Assembly (NCBI RefSeq): GCF_034274695.1
Contig: NZ_CP128362.1
Span: 4,342,501-4,406,500 of the forward strand
Length of the DNA stretch: 64,000 bases
DNA from: Chitinophaga sp. LS1
GTDB taxonomy: Bacteria > Bacteroidota > Bacteroidia > Chitinophagales > Chitinophagaceae
Reading direction: 5' to 3'
Shown here piece by piece: positions 53,447-61,203 of the stretch (positions are counted from its first letter, which is position 1; each line of letters opens with the position of its first letter). The notes below the pieces were generated by a model. The model was not told the DNA's origin. It saw only the letters and a list, made by a program, of their open reading frames with translations, and searched no databases. The position numbers were made by a program, and so were the translations under genes.

Positions 53447-54756
53447 CAGATACCGTACTTGTTAATTCTTTCTAATGCGATATTGAATGATGCGAAAATC
53501 GGATCAATTTCTTTACCCAAATAGGTATAGTTATATTTAAAATTATCGTCAGTTTTTTCGGCTAGATAAAAATTGACTTTTTCAAGCGTTCCTTCTTTTT
53601 CCGAAATATAACGAATGGCACTAACCATATCGGGGTTATGAGTCGCTAGAAAGAATTTAACACCAAGTTGTTTATTCAGCATCACAATGATTCTTGCATA
53701 TTCAATAATCCATTGTGGATGAAGATTGGATTCAGGTTCATCAATGATCATTAATGTTTTATCGGTAATAGAACCATTTTTTAATAATAATTGAAGGATG
53801 GAAAAAGACTTTATCCCGGTTGCAACATCAATGAGATTAAAAACTGCTCCATCACTTCGTTTAAATACAAAATCTTCCGGCGAGTAGGTGCTTTCTTCAG
53901 TTAAAATATCTCCTTTAATAATTTCTTTACTTATTATTTCTGCAATATTGTGATTGTTATCACCCCTTTCTTCTAATACTTTTGTTAAGTCATCCCAGTG
54001 AATATTATGACTAGTCTCAGCATGAAACATCATAGGAGAGTCAATGTATATTGCTTTCTGAATGTTATAAGGGATGGATAAATTTTCTTTGTTCAATGAT
54101 ACGATGGGATCACCATATTCCTGTACTTCAAACTTTTTAGGTAAATCTCCTTCTGAGAAAACATTTTCCAGCTCTGACGTAAAAACAGCTGTAGGTCTTA
54201 ACTCAATAATTTCCTTAGCTTGTGCGAAACGTTCTTTGACAATTTCCTTCACCTTCAAAAAAGATTCCTTTACATCAAGTTCTTCCGTATTAAGAATATC
54301 CTGTAAAATGTATTTTATTCTTTGAACCCTCTTTGATGTCGGCTTATTAGGATCGCTGGCTATTGTATCGTAAAAGGCTTCTTCGACTCTAGTGATAAGA
54401 TCTATAACCTGATCAGCTCCAATTTCAATTTCAGTTATTCCATTAACCCCTCTTTTTAATTCAATAACTTCTCGCCTTAGTAAATCTCCAGGCTCATGAT
54501 TTTCGGAAAGGCTTCTTTCCTGAACCAAAATATCTAATAGCTGAATAATATCTTTTAGACTATAATAAAGAGTGTGCTTGACAATATTTTCGTAGTTAGC
54601 TACTGTCTTATATAAATAATATAAGAGTTTAGATATAGAACTTTTTCCGGAGCTATTTTCTCCAGCAACAACAGTTATACCATTAATTACAATATCAGCA
54701 GAACTGATAGCACGGAAGCTTTCGACTAAAACTCTTATATCTGGAACTTCGGGCAT
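53446..54756 (-). CDS. SMC/OLD-like AAA ATPase of an accessory two-gene module
   Basis: This 436-residue protein has an SMC-like head: Walker A GENSSGKSS (32-40) and, far down, the signature-like VATGIKSFSILQLLLKNGS (about 312), Walker B LMIIDEPESNLHP (335-347) and the switch histidine in FLATHNPDM (about 369-377). The central region (about 90-220) is helical. It lacks a TOPRIM nuclease domain, unlike single-chain OLD proteins; the neighbouring 167-residue protein may supply the effector. This arrangement is common among phage-defence modules, but I cannot match it to a named system. Confidence 0.75.
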   Translation of the reverse strand: MPEVPDIRVLVESFRAISSADIVINGITVVAGENSSGKSSISKLLYYLYKTVANYENIVKHTLYYSLKDIIQLLDILVQERSLSENHEPGDLLRREVIELKRGVNGITEIEIGADQVIDLITRVEEAFYDTIASDPNKPTSKRVQRIKYILQDILNTEELDVKESFLKVKEIVKERFAQAKEIIELRPTAVFTSELENVFSEGDLPKKFEVQEYGDPIVSLNKENLSIPYNIQKAIYIDSPMMFHAETSHNIHWDDLTKVLEERGDNNHNIAEIISKEIIKGDILTEESTYSPEDFVFKRSDGAVFNLIDVATGIKSFSILQLLLKNGSITDKTLMIIDEPESNLHPQWIIEYARIIVMLNKQLGVKFFLATHNPDMVSAIRYISEKEGTLEKVNFYLAEKTDDNFKYNYTYLGKEIDPIFASFNIALERINKYGI

Positions 54757-54954
54757 TGCTATAATTATTTATTTTGTAAATATATGAAATACATCCAATT
54801 TTAGCCCAATCAGGCGGTTTGTCTTAATAATAAAAGGCTTATTTATTAAAGTAGTTAGCCTTTGTATTAAAGAACAGGAATACGTGGGGAGTTCAATATT
54901 TTATTTACATAACCATTAATCAAATTAAATTATTCATTTCTCTATAGCGCTATC
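54757..54954. other. AT-rich spacer upstream of the ATPase gene
   Basis: No gene seen. On the minus strand TATATTTA, about 20 bases before the ATPase start, is a near -7 box. Confidence 0.35.
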
Positions 54955-55112
54955 CTAGTCTGATCCTATCCGAATTATTTTCAATTTTCATTTCTTCTTT
55001 GAAGGATTATTTCTGACCAAATGGTAAAAGAACAGATTTTGGCTTCTTTTTATAGAAGTGAATAAAAATCCTCTGAAGTGCCTACGGATAAGGCATTTCA
55101 AGGGGGCATTAA
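54955..55112. repeat. Direct repeat R1, left copy of a diverged pair
   Basis: It matches R2 (57875-58051) over its length: both have CTGATC, a TTATTTTCAATTTT-like block, ATTTCTTCTTT, TTTCTGACCA, then TTTTTATAGAAGTGAATAAA and TGAAGTG. The core TTTTTATAGAAGTGAATAAA is identical. The two copies bracket the tRNA-Gly, the ATPase/TOPRIM pair and the IS66/DUF6934 remnants. Confidence 0.75.
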
Positions 55113-55142
55113 TATAAATATATAATTGTAAAGATAGCGCTG

Positions 55143-55178
55143 TTAGTTTGAGAAACTAATGCGGAGCCAACTGAGCAA
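55143..55178 (-). pseudogene. tRNA-like fragment (D-arm and anticodon arm)
   Basis: Read on the minus strand, these 36 bases match 30 of 36 positions of the tRNA-Gly at 56979-57051: TTGCTCAGTTGG aligns with TAGCTCAGTTGG, then GCATTAGTTTC is identical and CAAACTAA is identical. Mismatches cluster in the D-loop/stem (CTCC for TAGA) and include an anticodon change CCC to CTC. The acceptor and T-arm are missing. The stop codon and the last seven codons of the TOPRIM gene are written in this fragment. Confidence 0.75.
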
Positions 55179-55737
55179 CTTTCCTTAAAAAATATTGCAC
55201 ACTGGGGCATGCAGGATGCGTAGCTGAAATGGTAAGATCAAGTCCATGTTGCTCTAATAATCGGTTTACCAATCTACGTTTGCCTGCTGCTTTATTGCCA
55301 ATTCCTTTTCCTGTAAATTCCATCATCAGCCGATTGATCGTTTCAAAAGGAACTTGTTCCGCTTCAGGAAGTGGAAAGGAAAAATCTTCATTCTTGAGCA
55401 GTTGTCTCATAGCCGGTGTACAGGCAAGAAACCAGGATTCAATTTGCTGCACTGCTACTACTACCACATCCTGTGGACGGGCTTTAATCCTGTTTTTGGT
55501 ACTGGTAATGCAAACGTCCTGATCGAGATCTGTCAGGATGACTATTTTTTCTGCCCCATCTTTTTCTAATAGTTGGATGTATCCTTCTATATTATGTGGT
55601 AAAAGATTGCCACATCCTTGTGCATTAATAACATTCACTAATCTGATATTATTTCTGGTAAGGAATGCGTTAAAGGATGTGGATTTTAGCAGGAAGTATT
55701 CGGTAAGTCCTTCAACAATAAAGCCGACATTGATCAT
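55156..55737 (-). CDS. TOPRIM-fold protein, DUF4276-like, partner of an OLD-like ATPase
   Basis: This 193-residue protein has the TOPRIM signature: glutamate motif FIVEGLTE (E9 with T12 and E13) and an aspartate motif VILTDLDQD (D70, D72, D74), which together bind magnesium for nucleolytic chemistry. IESWFLACT (about 98) and NKAAGKRRLVNRLLEQ are further DUF4276-like features. It begins in the ATPase stop (ATGA), preceded by a strong GGAGG inside the ATPase gene. Its last residues VAQLAPH are encoded by a tRNA-like sequence, so the natural C-terminus may have been replaced. Confidence 0.75.
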   Translation of the reverse strand: MINVGFIVEGLTEYFLLKSTSFNAFLTRNNIRLVNVINAQGCGNLLPHNIEGYIQLLEKDGAEKIVILTDLDQDVCITSTKNRIKARPQDVVVVAVQQIESWFLACTPAMRQLLKNEDFSFPLPEAEQVPFETINRLMMEFTGKGIGNKAAGKRRLVNRLLEQHGLDLTISATHPACPSVQYFLRKVAQLAPH

Positions 55738-56816
55738 AACACACCTCCTCCAAAAGCGTTAGAAAGCCAGGCTTCATCAGTTTTGATGTTAACAGCATCT
55801 TCTTCAGTAAGCTGTTTGGCAATAGTCGCTCCATTTACTTTATTCACAAGTATAATTTCACGTGGTTCCAGACATCTTACCAGCGTTTGGGAGTGTGTAT
55901 TTAGTAAAATATGATGTCCCTTTTCTTCGCTTTTTTCTCTAAAAAAGTCTACCAATAATTCTATGGCTTGCGGATGAAGCCCATTCTCCGGCTCTTCAAT
56001 ACATAAAAACTGGGGATTGTCAGTTTGAAATACAGCTGCCATTAAAGCCAGTATATTGTAAGTACCGTCAGAGATTAAATGTCTGGAAAATGGTCTGTTT
56101 GATGTCTTTTCATACAAGAAGAATTCAGAACTGCCGTCAATATTAGATTTCCTGATTTCAATGTCTCTAAATTCAGGAATTAGTATTCGTAGCCATTCAA
56201 CAAATTCATCCTTTTTCTCGCTATCCTCAAGGATTTGTGCCAGGATTTGGGACAGATTTGACGCATCCGTGTGTAGTCTGGATTGTAGCTGAGAGCTCCT
56301 GTTTAGGAAGTTTTTACCAACGAATATTCTTGAAAAGTTGTCAATGAATATTTCAAATTCGTTATTGTATGGTAATTGTATTTGTTTCAGCTCTTCCAGA
56401 AAATTATCTCGTTTTTGTTTGTCTCTTATATCAAGAAAAACGAACTCATCATCTTTGTTACTTAAATTATATATTGGGCCTTGAATAATCATATAGGTAT
56501 CATCAAGGTTAAAAAGATGGTTTTGCGAAGTGGTTATCAGGCCAAAATTTATTATTAGCTCATTAACAAATTTGTAAGAAAAGCTCATGTTATCGTTAGG
56601 TTGAGCCTGATAGGAATAAATATTCTTTATGCCCCCAAAAAAAGAAGCTGCTTCAAATCGAAATCGGCAAACATAATTCGTAAACTCAAGCGCTTCAAAA
56701 ATATTACTTTTACCGCTGGCATTGGGGCCAACGACTGCCGCAAATGCAGGTAGATTTTCTAGTTTAAAATCTACAAGGGATTTATAATTTTGAATATGAA
56801 GTTGCTTAATTTTCAT
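55734..56816 (-). CDS. OLD-like AAA ATPase paired with a TOPRIM protein
   Basis: This 360-residue protein has Walker A GPNASGKSN (30-38), the signature region near RHLISDGTYNILALMAAVF (about 245), Walker B FLCIEEPENGLHP (about 270-282) and the histidine switch in LLNTHSQTLV (about 305-314). It is the ATP-powered half of a split OLD-type nuclease, with the TOPRIM half encoded next. Comparable ATPase/TOPRIM pairs (for example the AriA/AriB of PARIS) act in phage defence, but this pair has a DUF4276-like rather than DUF4435-like partner. It lies immediately downstream of a tRNA-Gly gene in the same direction. Confidence 0.82.
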   Translation of the reverse strand: MKIKQLHIQNYKSLVDFKLENLPAFAAVVGPNASGKSNIFEALEFTNYVCRFRFEAASFFGGIKNIYSYQAQPNDNMSFSYKFVNELIINFGLITTSQNHLFNLDDTYMIIQGPIYNLSNKDDEFVFLDIRDKQKRDNFLEELKQIQLPYNNEFEIFIDNFSRIFVGKNFLNRSSQLQSRLHTDASNLSQILAQILEDSEKKDEFVEWLRILIPEFRDIEIRKSNIDGSSEFFLYEKTSNRPFSRHLISDGTYNILALMAAVFQTDNPQFLCIEEPENGLHPQAIELLVDFFREKSEEKGHHILLNTHSQTLVRCLEPREIILVNKVNGATIAKQLTEEDAVNIKTDEAWLSNAFGGGVL

Positions 56817-56978
56817 GAGCTAAAAATACATCTAAAATAGCTAAAACATAAGAACTGTAGCAAAAAGCCCGCCTTTTCTTAAGTTAAGCATAACTACGTG
56901 GATATAATCTTTTGATGTTATTGGGTTAGATTGTAATCAGTACATGGTGCCTGCCGACATAAGGAAGGATTTCAATTG

Positions 56979-57051
56979 AGCGGGAAACGGGACTCGAACC
57001 CGCGGCCTTTAGTTTGGGAAACTAATGCTCTACCAACTGAGCTATTCCCGC
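56979..57051 (-). tRNA. tRNA-Gly (anticodon CCC)
   Basis: A 73-base cloverleaf on the minus strand: acceptor GCGGGAA/TTCCCGC with T discriminator, D-arm GCTC-AGTTGGTA-GAGC, anticodon arm TTAGT-TTCCCAA-ACTAA with anticodon CCC reading GGG, variable loop AGGCC, T-arm GCGGG-TTCGAGT-CCCGT. CCA is not encoded. It is the upstream boundary of the ATPase/TOPRIM module. Confidence 0.97.
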
Positions 57052-57079
57052 AAATATCCTCCTATGGAGGCATACAGCG

Positions 57080-57110
57080 CAAATATAGCATATTTATTTA
57101 TCCATCAAAA
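57080..57110 (-). promoter_or_regulatory. Promoter of the tRNA-Gly gene
   Basis: The minus strand reads TTTTGA (57105-57110), a 17-base spacer, then TATATTTG (57080-57087), an exact -7 box. It lies 28 bases before the mature 5' end. Confidence 0.65.
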
Positions 57111-57293
57111 TAAAATTCTGACTCAAGATCTGACCAAAAAAATGATTTTCCTTAAAAAATGATTTCAATCAGGGTGTTCCCATAAAAAGTGTCTTTTCCA
57201 TCCTATTCATTATCTTCAGAATATTTATTTTTTTAATAAAAAATTGATTATCAATGGTGTTATAAATTGGAAAGGTGGATTTACTAATCCAAA

Positions 57294-57326
57294 ACAAAAA
57301 AGCCACCTGAAATGAATCAGGTGGCT
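57294..57326 (-). terminator. Terminator of the 55-residue gene
   Basis: AGCCACCTGA pairs with TCAGGTGGCT; on the minus strand TTTTTTGTTTT follows. It lies 24 bases after the stop of the small gene. The interval 57111-57293 shows no gene. Confidence 0.9.
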
Positions 57327-57349
57327 TTATAATATTTTACCAAAAACAA

Positions 57350-57517
57350 CTATCTCTTAGGTAAGAAGTCCTTTACTTTAGCCAATTGCTCATTGGCAAT
57401 CTGTAATTTTTTTTCAGATGCAGCCTTTTCATCAATCTTGTTGAGTCTTTCATCAATAGTTAATGTGATCTCTGTTTTAAATAGATCACTCCAATGTTTG
57501 ATTACTTTTTTCTCCAT
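57350..57517 (-). CDS. Small coiled-coil-like protein behind a DUF6934-like remnant
   Basis: It encodes 55 residues, starting MEKKVIKHWSDLFKTEITLT and ending AKVKDFLPKR. The latter half (LNKIDEKAASEKKLQIANEQ) is a charged helix likely to form a coiled coil. It starts nine bases after the stop of the truncated DUF6934-like frame, so it was the second gene of that operon, and has its own terminator. It looks intact by itself but may no longer be made because its partner is broken. It could be the antitoxin-like or accessory half of the pair (inference). Confidence 0.6.
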   Translation of the reverse strand: MEKKVIKHWSDLFKTEITLTIDERLNKIDEKAASEKKLQIANEQLAKVKDFLPKR

Positions 57518-57526
57518 GGTATAAAA

Positions 57527-57736
57527 TTATACTTTTTTGCTGATTAAAAACCCAGTTACTTGCGTATTTTCCTCAAAATTGAGAATCCCATTTTCAGTTT
57601 GACAATATATGACAAACTTACTGGACAGATATTTTATATTTATGCTTATTGCCATTCTATAAAGTCTTGTTCTCCCATATGTGCTCCCAGTAAAAAATAT
57701 TATTCTGTCCGGGTATTTTTCTAAATACTCCCCCGT
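57527..57736 (-). pseudogene. C-terminal fragment of a DUF6934-like protein
   Basis: The open frame encodes EYLEKYPDRIIFFTGSTYGR, then TRLYRMAISINIKYLSSKFV, then a C-terminus ending GFLISKKV. The FPDxxVxxxGSTxxRTRLYxMxI pattern is what I remember of the Bacteroidota family DUF6934. The normal N-terminal 80 or so residues are missing; an in-frame TGA precedes and the sequence fuses to an IS66 remnant. From an internal ATG at 57655 only 42 residues could be made. The family name should be verified by search. Confidence 0.55.
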
Positions 57737-57861
57737 TCATGCAAAAGAATTGTAACGTGGGGCAGCTGCTTATTTAAAAATATATACACTTCCTTATCTT
57801 TAGGCTGTCGCTGCATCATGTTGGTCACAATTCCACAAAGGCCGTCAAAGCTTTTATGCAT
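57721..57861 (-). pseudogene. Remnant of an IS66-family tnpB (Orf2)
   Basis: Forty-six codons read MHKSFDGLCGIVTNMMQRQP, then KDKEVYIFLNKQLPHVTILL, then HERGSI and stop. KSFDGLCGIVTN and the FxNKxxxxxxxLLxxERG pattern are the core of IS66 TnpB proteins, normally about 115 residues. Both the N-terminal start and the last half are gone, and the frame breaks where the DUF6934-like fragment begins. No other IS66 genes or inverted ends are visible, so this is a scar of a deleted element. Confidence 0.7.
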
Positions 57862-57874
57862 ACTCAAACTTCAT

Positions 57875-58051
57875 CTTAGCCTGATCTTACCCCCATTATT
57901 CCCAATTTTTATTTCTTCTTTAGACGATTTTCTCTGACCCATTTCTGACCAGAATTGAATGTAAGAGGACAGATAGGGGCATGTTTTTATAGAAGTGAAT
58001 AAAAAAATCCGTTGAAGTGTTTACTGATAAAGACTTCAGGAGAATAATATT
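57875..58051. repeat. Direct repeat R2, right copy of a diverged pair
   Basis: Same orientation as R1 (54955-55112); it shares the core TTTTTATAGAAGTGAATAAA, the TTTCTGACCA motif and the flanking CTGATC and TGAAGTG blocks, with small indels. It starts about 14 bases beyond the IS66 remnant and ends exactly at the stop codon of the following minus-strand gene. Confidence 0.75.
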
Positions 58052-58411
58052 TTACAAAAGGCTTTCTATCTTTTTCACAATCTCATCCCTATGCACATAA
58101 AACGTTGCAGGAAAATCAAAACACAACTCATCATCCCACTTCTTCCCCTCTTTAAAAAAGCCCAACAACTCCCTCAGGTTCTTCTTATTCCTCGCATAAA
58201 ACATCCTGTCTCCAACCGGAAACTGATAATAAAAGTCCGCATTCACAACCGTCAGTTTAGGATGACTATATCCGCAATGTATACAGGAAGCTTTGCCAAT
58301 AATCTTTTTGGGTCTGAACATATAACCTGTGATCTCACAGCTGGCACTTAACAAAGCTTTACGGGAACAAGCAGGACAGATGATATCTACATCTATTTCA
58401 AGAACATTCAT
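58052..58411 (-). CDS. Zinc-ribbon-like protein, unknown function
   Basis: This 119-residue protein has two cysteine pairs, CPAC (about 13-16) and CIHC (about 43-46), spaced as in a zinc ribbon, followed by a beta-rich stretch and the aromatic segment FYARNKKNLRELLGFF (about 70-85). No other domain is recognised. It starts after a terminator belonging to the upstream gene and ends at direct repeat R2, so it marks the island's right edge. Confidence 0.6.
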   Translation of the reverse strand: MNVLEIDVDIICPACSRKALLSASCEITGYMFRPKKIIGKASCIHCGYSHPKLTVVNADFYYQFPVGDRMFYARNKKNLRELLGFFKEGKKWDDELCFDFPATFYVHRDEIVKKIESLL

Positions 58412-58420
58412 AATAAATAA

Positions 58421-58448
58421 AATGGGCAGCTGGTGAAACTGCCCGTTT
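58421..58448 (-). terminator. Terminator upstream of the zinc-ribbon gene
   Basis: On the minus strand ACGGGCAG pairs with CTGCCCAT and TTTTATTTATT follows. It ends the transcript of the gene at 58458-58961. Confidence 0.8.
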
Positions 58449-58457
58449 TGTATTCAC

Positions 58458-58961
58458 TTACTGTGCAATAGCAAATTTCTTTGCCAGCCAGCTATTCTTT
58501 AATGGCTGAAGCCAGTTTTCTTCTAATTCTTTTAACGTCAGCACGGTATTATTCAGGTAAATAGTATTTTCATCTATATACCCTTTTTCCAGTGCATAAG
58601 GAACCTGCATCATCGGCAGCAATTGCAGCTTGTCTTTCAGCACAAAACCCAGTAACAGGCGGTCGAAGAGGTTCACTTCGTACTGACGTTCTATGCTCTT
58701 GATCACTCTTACAGAGCTATCAGTGCTGCAACCACTTACGTGTGTGTCTGTTTCATCCGCTATGACCAGGATGGCCTGTTCGAATAGCAGCTTCGCCCAA
58801 CCTTTCACAGGAGCACCATGTGCCTGCCAGTGAGCGGTGAACTGATCCAGTTGTTCAGCAATCTCCGCTTGCTCTTTTTCAGAAAAAGGACGGTTGCTTT
58901 GATATATCCAAACCCGCGAGGCAGGGTTAAAGTCAGTTGGTAGTATTTGTCGAATATCCAT
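58458..58961 (-). CDS. Conserved Bacteroidota protein of unknown function
   Basis: This 167-residue soluble protein begins with DIRQILPTDFNPASRVWIYQSNRPFSE and includes FDRLLLGFVLKDKLQLLPM. Relatives are sometimes labelled 'ABC transporter ATPase', but I see no Walker motif or signature, so that label has no support here. It lies next to the Fe-S CCG-domain genes, a neighbourhood I recall as conserved in Bacteroidota. Function unknown. Confidence 0.7.
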   Translation of the reverse strand: MDIRQILPTDFNPASRVWIYQSNRPFSEKEQAEIAEQLDQFTAHWQAHGAPVKGWAKLLFEQAILVIADETDTHVSGCSTDSSVRVIKSIERQYEVNLFDRLLLGFVLKDKLQLLPMMQVPYALEKGYIDENTIYLNNTVLTLKELEENWLQPLKNSWLAKKFAIAQ

Positions 58962-59038
58962 ATCGCAAATTTACGAAATTCCTGATTCCATAAACTGACG
59001 AAAATCAGTCTTTCCTAAGGGGTAGAAGATTAGCTCGC

Positions 59039-59821
59039 CTACTCCTCCAACTGCTGAGCTATCAGCTCAGCAATATCCAATACCTTTACAGATTCCTCCT
59101 TCCCCTGTTCCTTCACCCCATCCGTCAGCATCGTCATACAAAAAGGACAATTCGCAGCAATCACAGCCGCTCCCGTCTCCACCGCCTCTTTCCCTCTCTC
59201 AAAATTTATCCTCGTGTTCCCCTTTTCCTCTTCCTTAAACATCTGCGCCCCACCTGCCCCACAGCACAACCCATTACTTCTACACCTTTTCATCTCCACC
59301 AACTCCGCATCCAACGCCTCCAATACCTTCCTTGGCGCCTCATAGATCTCATTCGCCCTCCCTAAATAACAGGAATCATGATAAGTGATCTTCCTACCCT
59401 TAAAAGCCCCACCTCCCTTCAACCGGATCTTCCCCGCATCTATCAGCTGCTGCAAATACGAAGCATGATGCAACACCTCATAATTTCCTCCCAACTCCGG
59501 GTACTCATTCTTCAATGTATTAAAACAATGAGGACAGGTCGTTACTATCTTTTGTACCCCATAATTATTCAGCACCATAATATTATTCTGCGCCATCATC
59601 TGGAATATAAACTCATTCCCCGCTCTCCTCGCCGGATCTCCCGTACAACTTTCCTCTTTTCCCAATATCGCAAACCGCACCCCAATCTTCGTCAGGATCG
59701 TTGCAAATGCCTTCGTAATCTTTTGTGCACGCTGATCAAAACTCCCCGCACACCCTACCCAGAAAAGAATCTCCGGCGATTCGCCACTGGCGAAATATTC
59801 TGCCATCGTTTTTATTTGCAT
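59039..59821 (-). CDS. CCG-domain (Fe-S)-binding protein, HdrB/LutA-like
   Basis: This 260-residue protein has two cysteine-rich CCG-type blocks: first WVGCAGSFD and TTCPHCFNTLKNEYP, then YHDSCYLGR, CCGAGGAQMF and NCPFCMTML. Such domains bind a noncubane [4Fe-4S] cluster as in HdrB or the LutA subunit of lactate oxidase. It starts 12 bases after the stop of the membrane-bound 4Fe-4S partner, which would hand electrons to it. The electron donor and acceptor are unknown. Confidence 0.9.
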   Translation of the reverse strand: MQIKTMAEYFASGESPEILFWVGCAGSFDQRAQKITKAFATILTKIGVRFAILGKEESCTGDPARRAGNEFIFQMMAQNNIMVLNNYGVQKIVTTCPHCFNTLKNEYPELGGNYEVLHHASYLQQLIDAGKIRLKGGGAFKGRKITYHDSCYLGRANEIYEAPRKVLEALDAELVEMKRCRSNGLCCGAGGAQMFKEEEKGNTRINFERGKEAVETGAAVIAANCPFCMTMLTDGVKEQGKEESVKVLDIAELIAQQLEE

Positions 59822-59833
59822 GGAATTATCAGT

Positions 59834-61117
59834 TTATGCATTCATTTCAACCGCCCATTTATCCCTGTCATCAGGACTAAACTTCCAGGGGGCCATGTTA
59901 TTTTCTATATTACTAAACATCATATTCCACTCCTGTGGTGCACTGGATTCTTCCATCACCAGGTGGCGGCGTAGTTGTAGAATAATGTGCAAAGGATTGA
60001 TGCTGACCGGACATTCCTGTACACAGGCATTACAACTGGTACAAGCCCTCAGCTCTTCTTCGCTGATATAATCACGCAACAGGGTTTTTCCTTCCGTATT
60101 CCCCAATTTACCTATTTCATCAGCACGGTCACGGGTATCCATCATGATCTTGCGGGGAGACAATTTCTTCCCCGTCAGGTTCGCCGGACAAGCAGCTGTA
60201 CACCGTCCGCATTCCGTGCAACTATACGCATCCAGGATATTCTTCCAGGTCAGGTCAGGTACATCTTTCGCCCCGAACTTCGGCATCTCTGCCGACGCAG
60301 GTTCGGCCGCAGCCAGCTCAGGCTGGAGCATAAGGGTCACCTCTTTCTGTACCGCCGGCATATTCTCCATCTTCCCTTTTGGACGCAGGTCACTAAAGTA
60401 AGCATTGGGAAACGCCAGTATTATATGCAGGTGCTTGGAATAAGGCAGGTAATTCAAAAATGCCAGGATACCTAGAATATGCAGCCACCAGCAGGTGCGC
60501 TCAATCGCCTCCAGCGAAACGGGAGACAACCCCTCAAAAGACCCCCTGAAAGCCCCGGATACCAAAAACGGTCCCACCTCCGGATGCAATGCCTGATCCG
60601 CCGTATTCATGGTGAGAAACAACACCATCAGCACAATTTCCGTAATCAGGATATAATTCGCGTCTGACTTTGGCCAGCCATCCAGTTCATGCATCGCCAG
60701 CCGGCGCACATGCACAATGTTACGCCTGACCAGGAAGATCGCACAACCACTGAGTACCAATACCGCCAATACCTCAAAACACCCTATTAATAAAGGATAT
60801 AATGACCCTAATAGCGGCATAAACAACCGGTGAGTGCCAAATATCCCATCCAGGATAATTTCAAGTATCTCCACATTAATGATCAGAAAACCGGCATACA
60901 CAAAGAAGTGTAGCACAGCCACCAACGGGTTGCGGAACATTTTTTTCTGCCCAAAGGCAAGGAGTAGTACATTTTTCCAACGTAGATCGGGGCGATCATT
61001 CAACGACACATCTCTTCCAAGCAAAATATTAAGCCTGATCTGCCTGGCTTTGCGGTAAAAGAGGTACACTGCAACAGCAAAGGCAAATACAAACAGGATT
61101 TCCTGAATTATATACAT
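59834..61117 (-). CDS. Membrane-anchored 4Fe-4S protein, HdrC/NarI-like fusion
   Basis: This 427-residue protein has about five transmembrane helices in the first 250 residues (LFVFAFAVAVYLFY and others), including histidines that could carry heme as in NarI-like subunits. It then has a C-terminal dicluster ferredoxin: CTECGRCTAACP (about 309-320) and CTSCNACVQECP (about 366-377). With the CCG protein it forms a membrane electron-transfer module of the HdrCB/GlpC-like type, probably to or from menaquinone (inference). Confidence 0.9.
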   Translation of the reverse strand: MYIIQEILFVFAFAVAVYLFYRKARQIRLNILLGRDVSLNDRPDLRWKNVLLLAFGQKKMFRNPLVAVLHFFVYAGFLIINVEILEIILDGIFGTHRLFMPLLGSLYPLLIGCFEVLAVLVLSGCAIFLVRRNIVHVRRLAMHELDGWPKSDANYILITEIVLMVLFLTMNTADQALHPEVGPFLVSGAFRGSFEGLSPVSLEAIERTCWWLHILGILAFLNYLPYSKHLHIILAFPNAYFSDLRPKGKMENMPAVQKEVTLMLQPELAAAEPASAEMPKFGAKDVPDLTWKNILDAYSCTECGRCTAACPANLTGKKLSPRKIMMDTRDRADEIGKLGNTEGKTLLRDYISEEELRACTSCNACVQECPVSINPLHIILQLRRHLVMEESSAPQEWNMMFSNIENNMAPWKFSPDDRDKWAVEMNA

Positions 61118-61203
61118 ACTTCAAATCAGATTTGACTATTGCAATATAAGGGAAAAAGGCATAGAATATTAACGCAACTATAATACTATAAGTGCAGAAT
61201 GCC

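Noticed and set aside
58458..58961. ABC transporter ATPase label for the 167-residue protein
   Set aside because: No Walker A, Walker B or signature motif can be found in the sequence.
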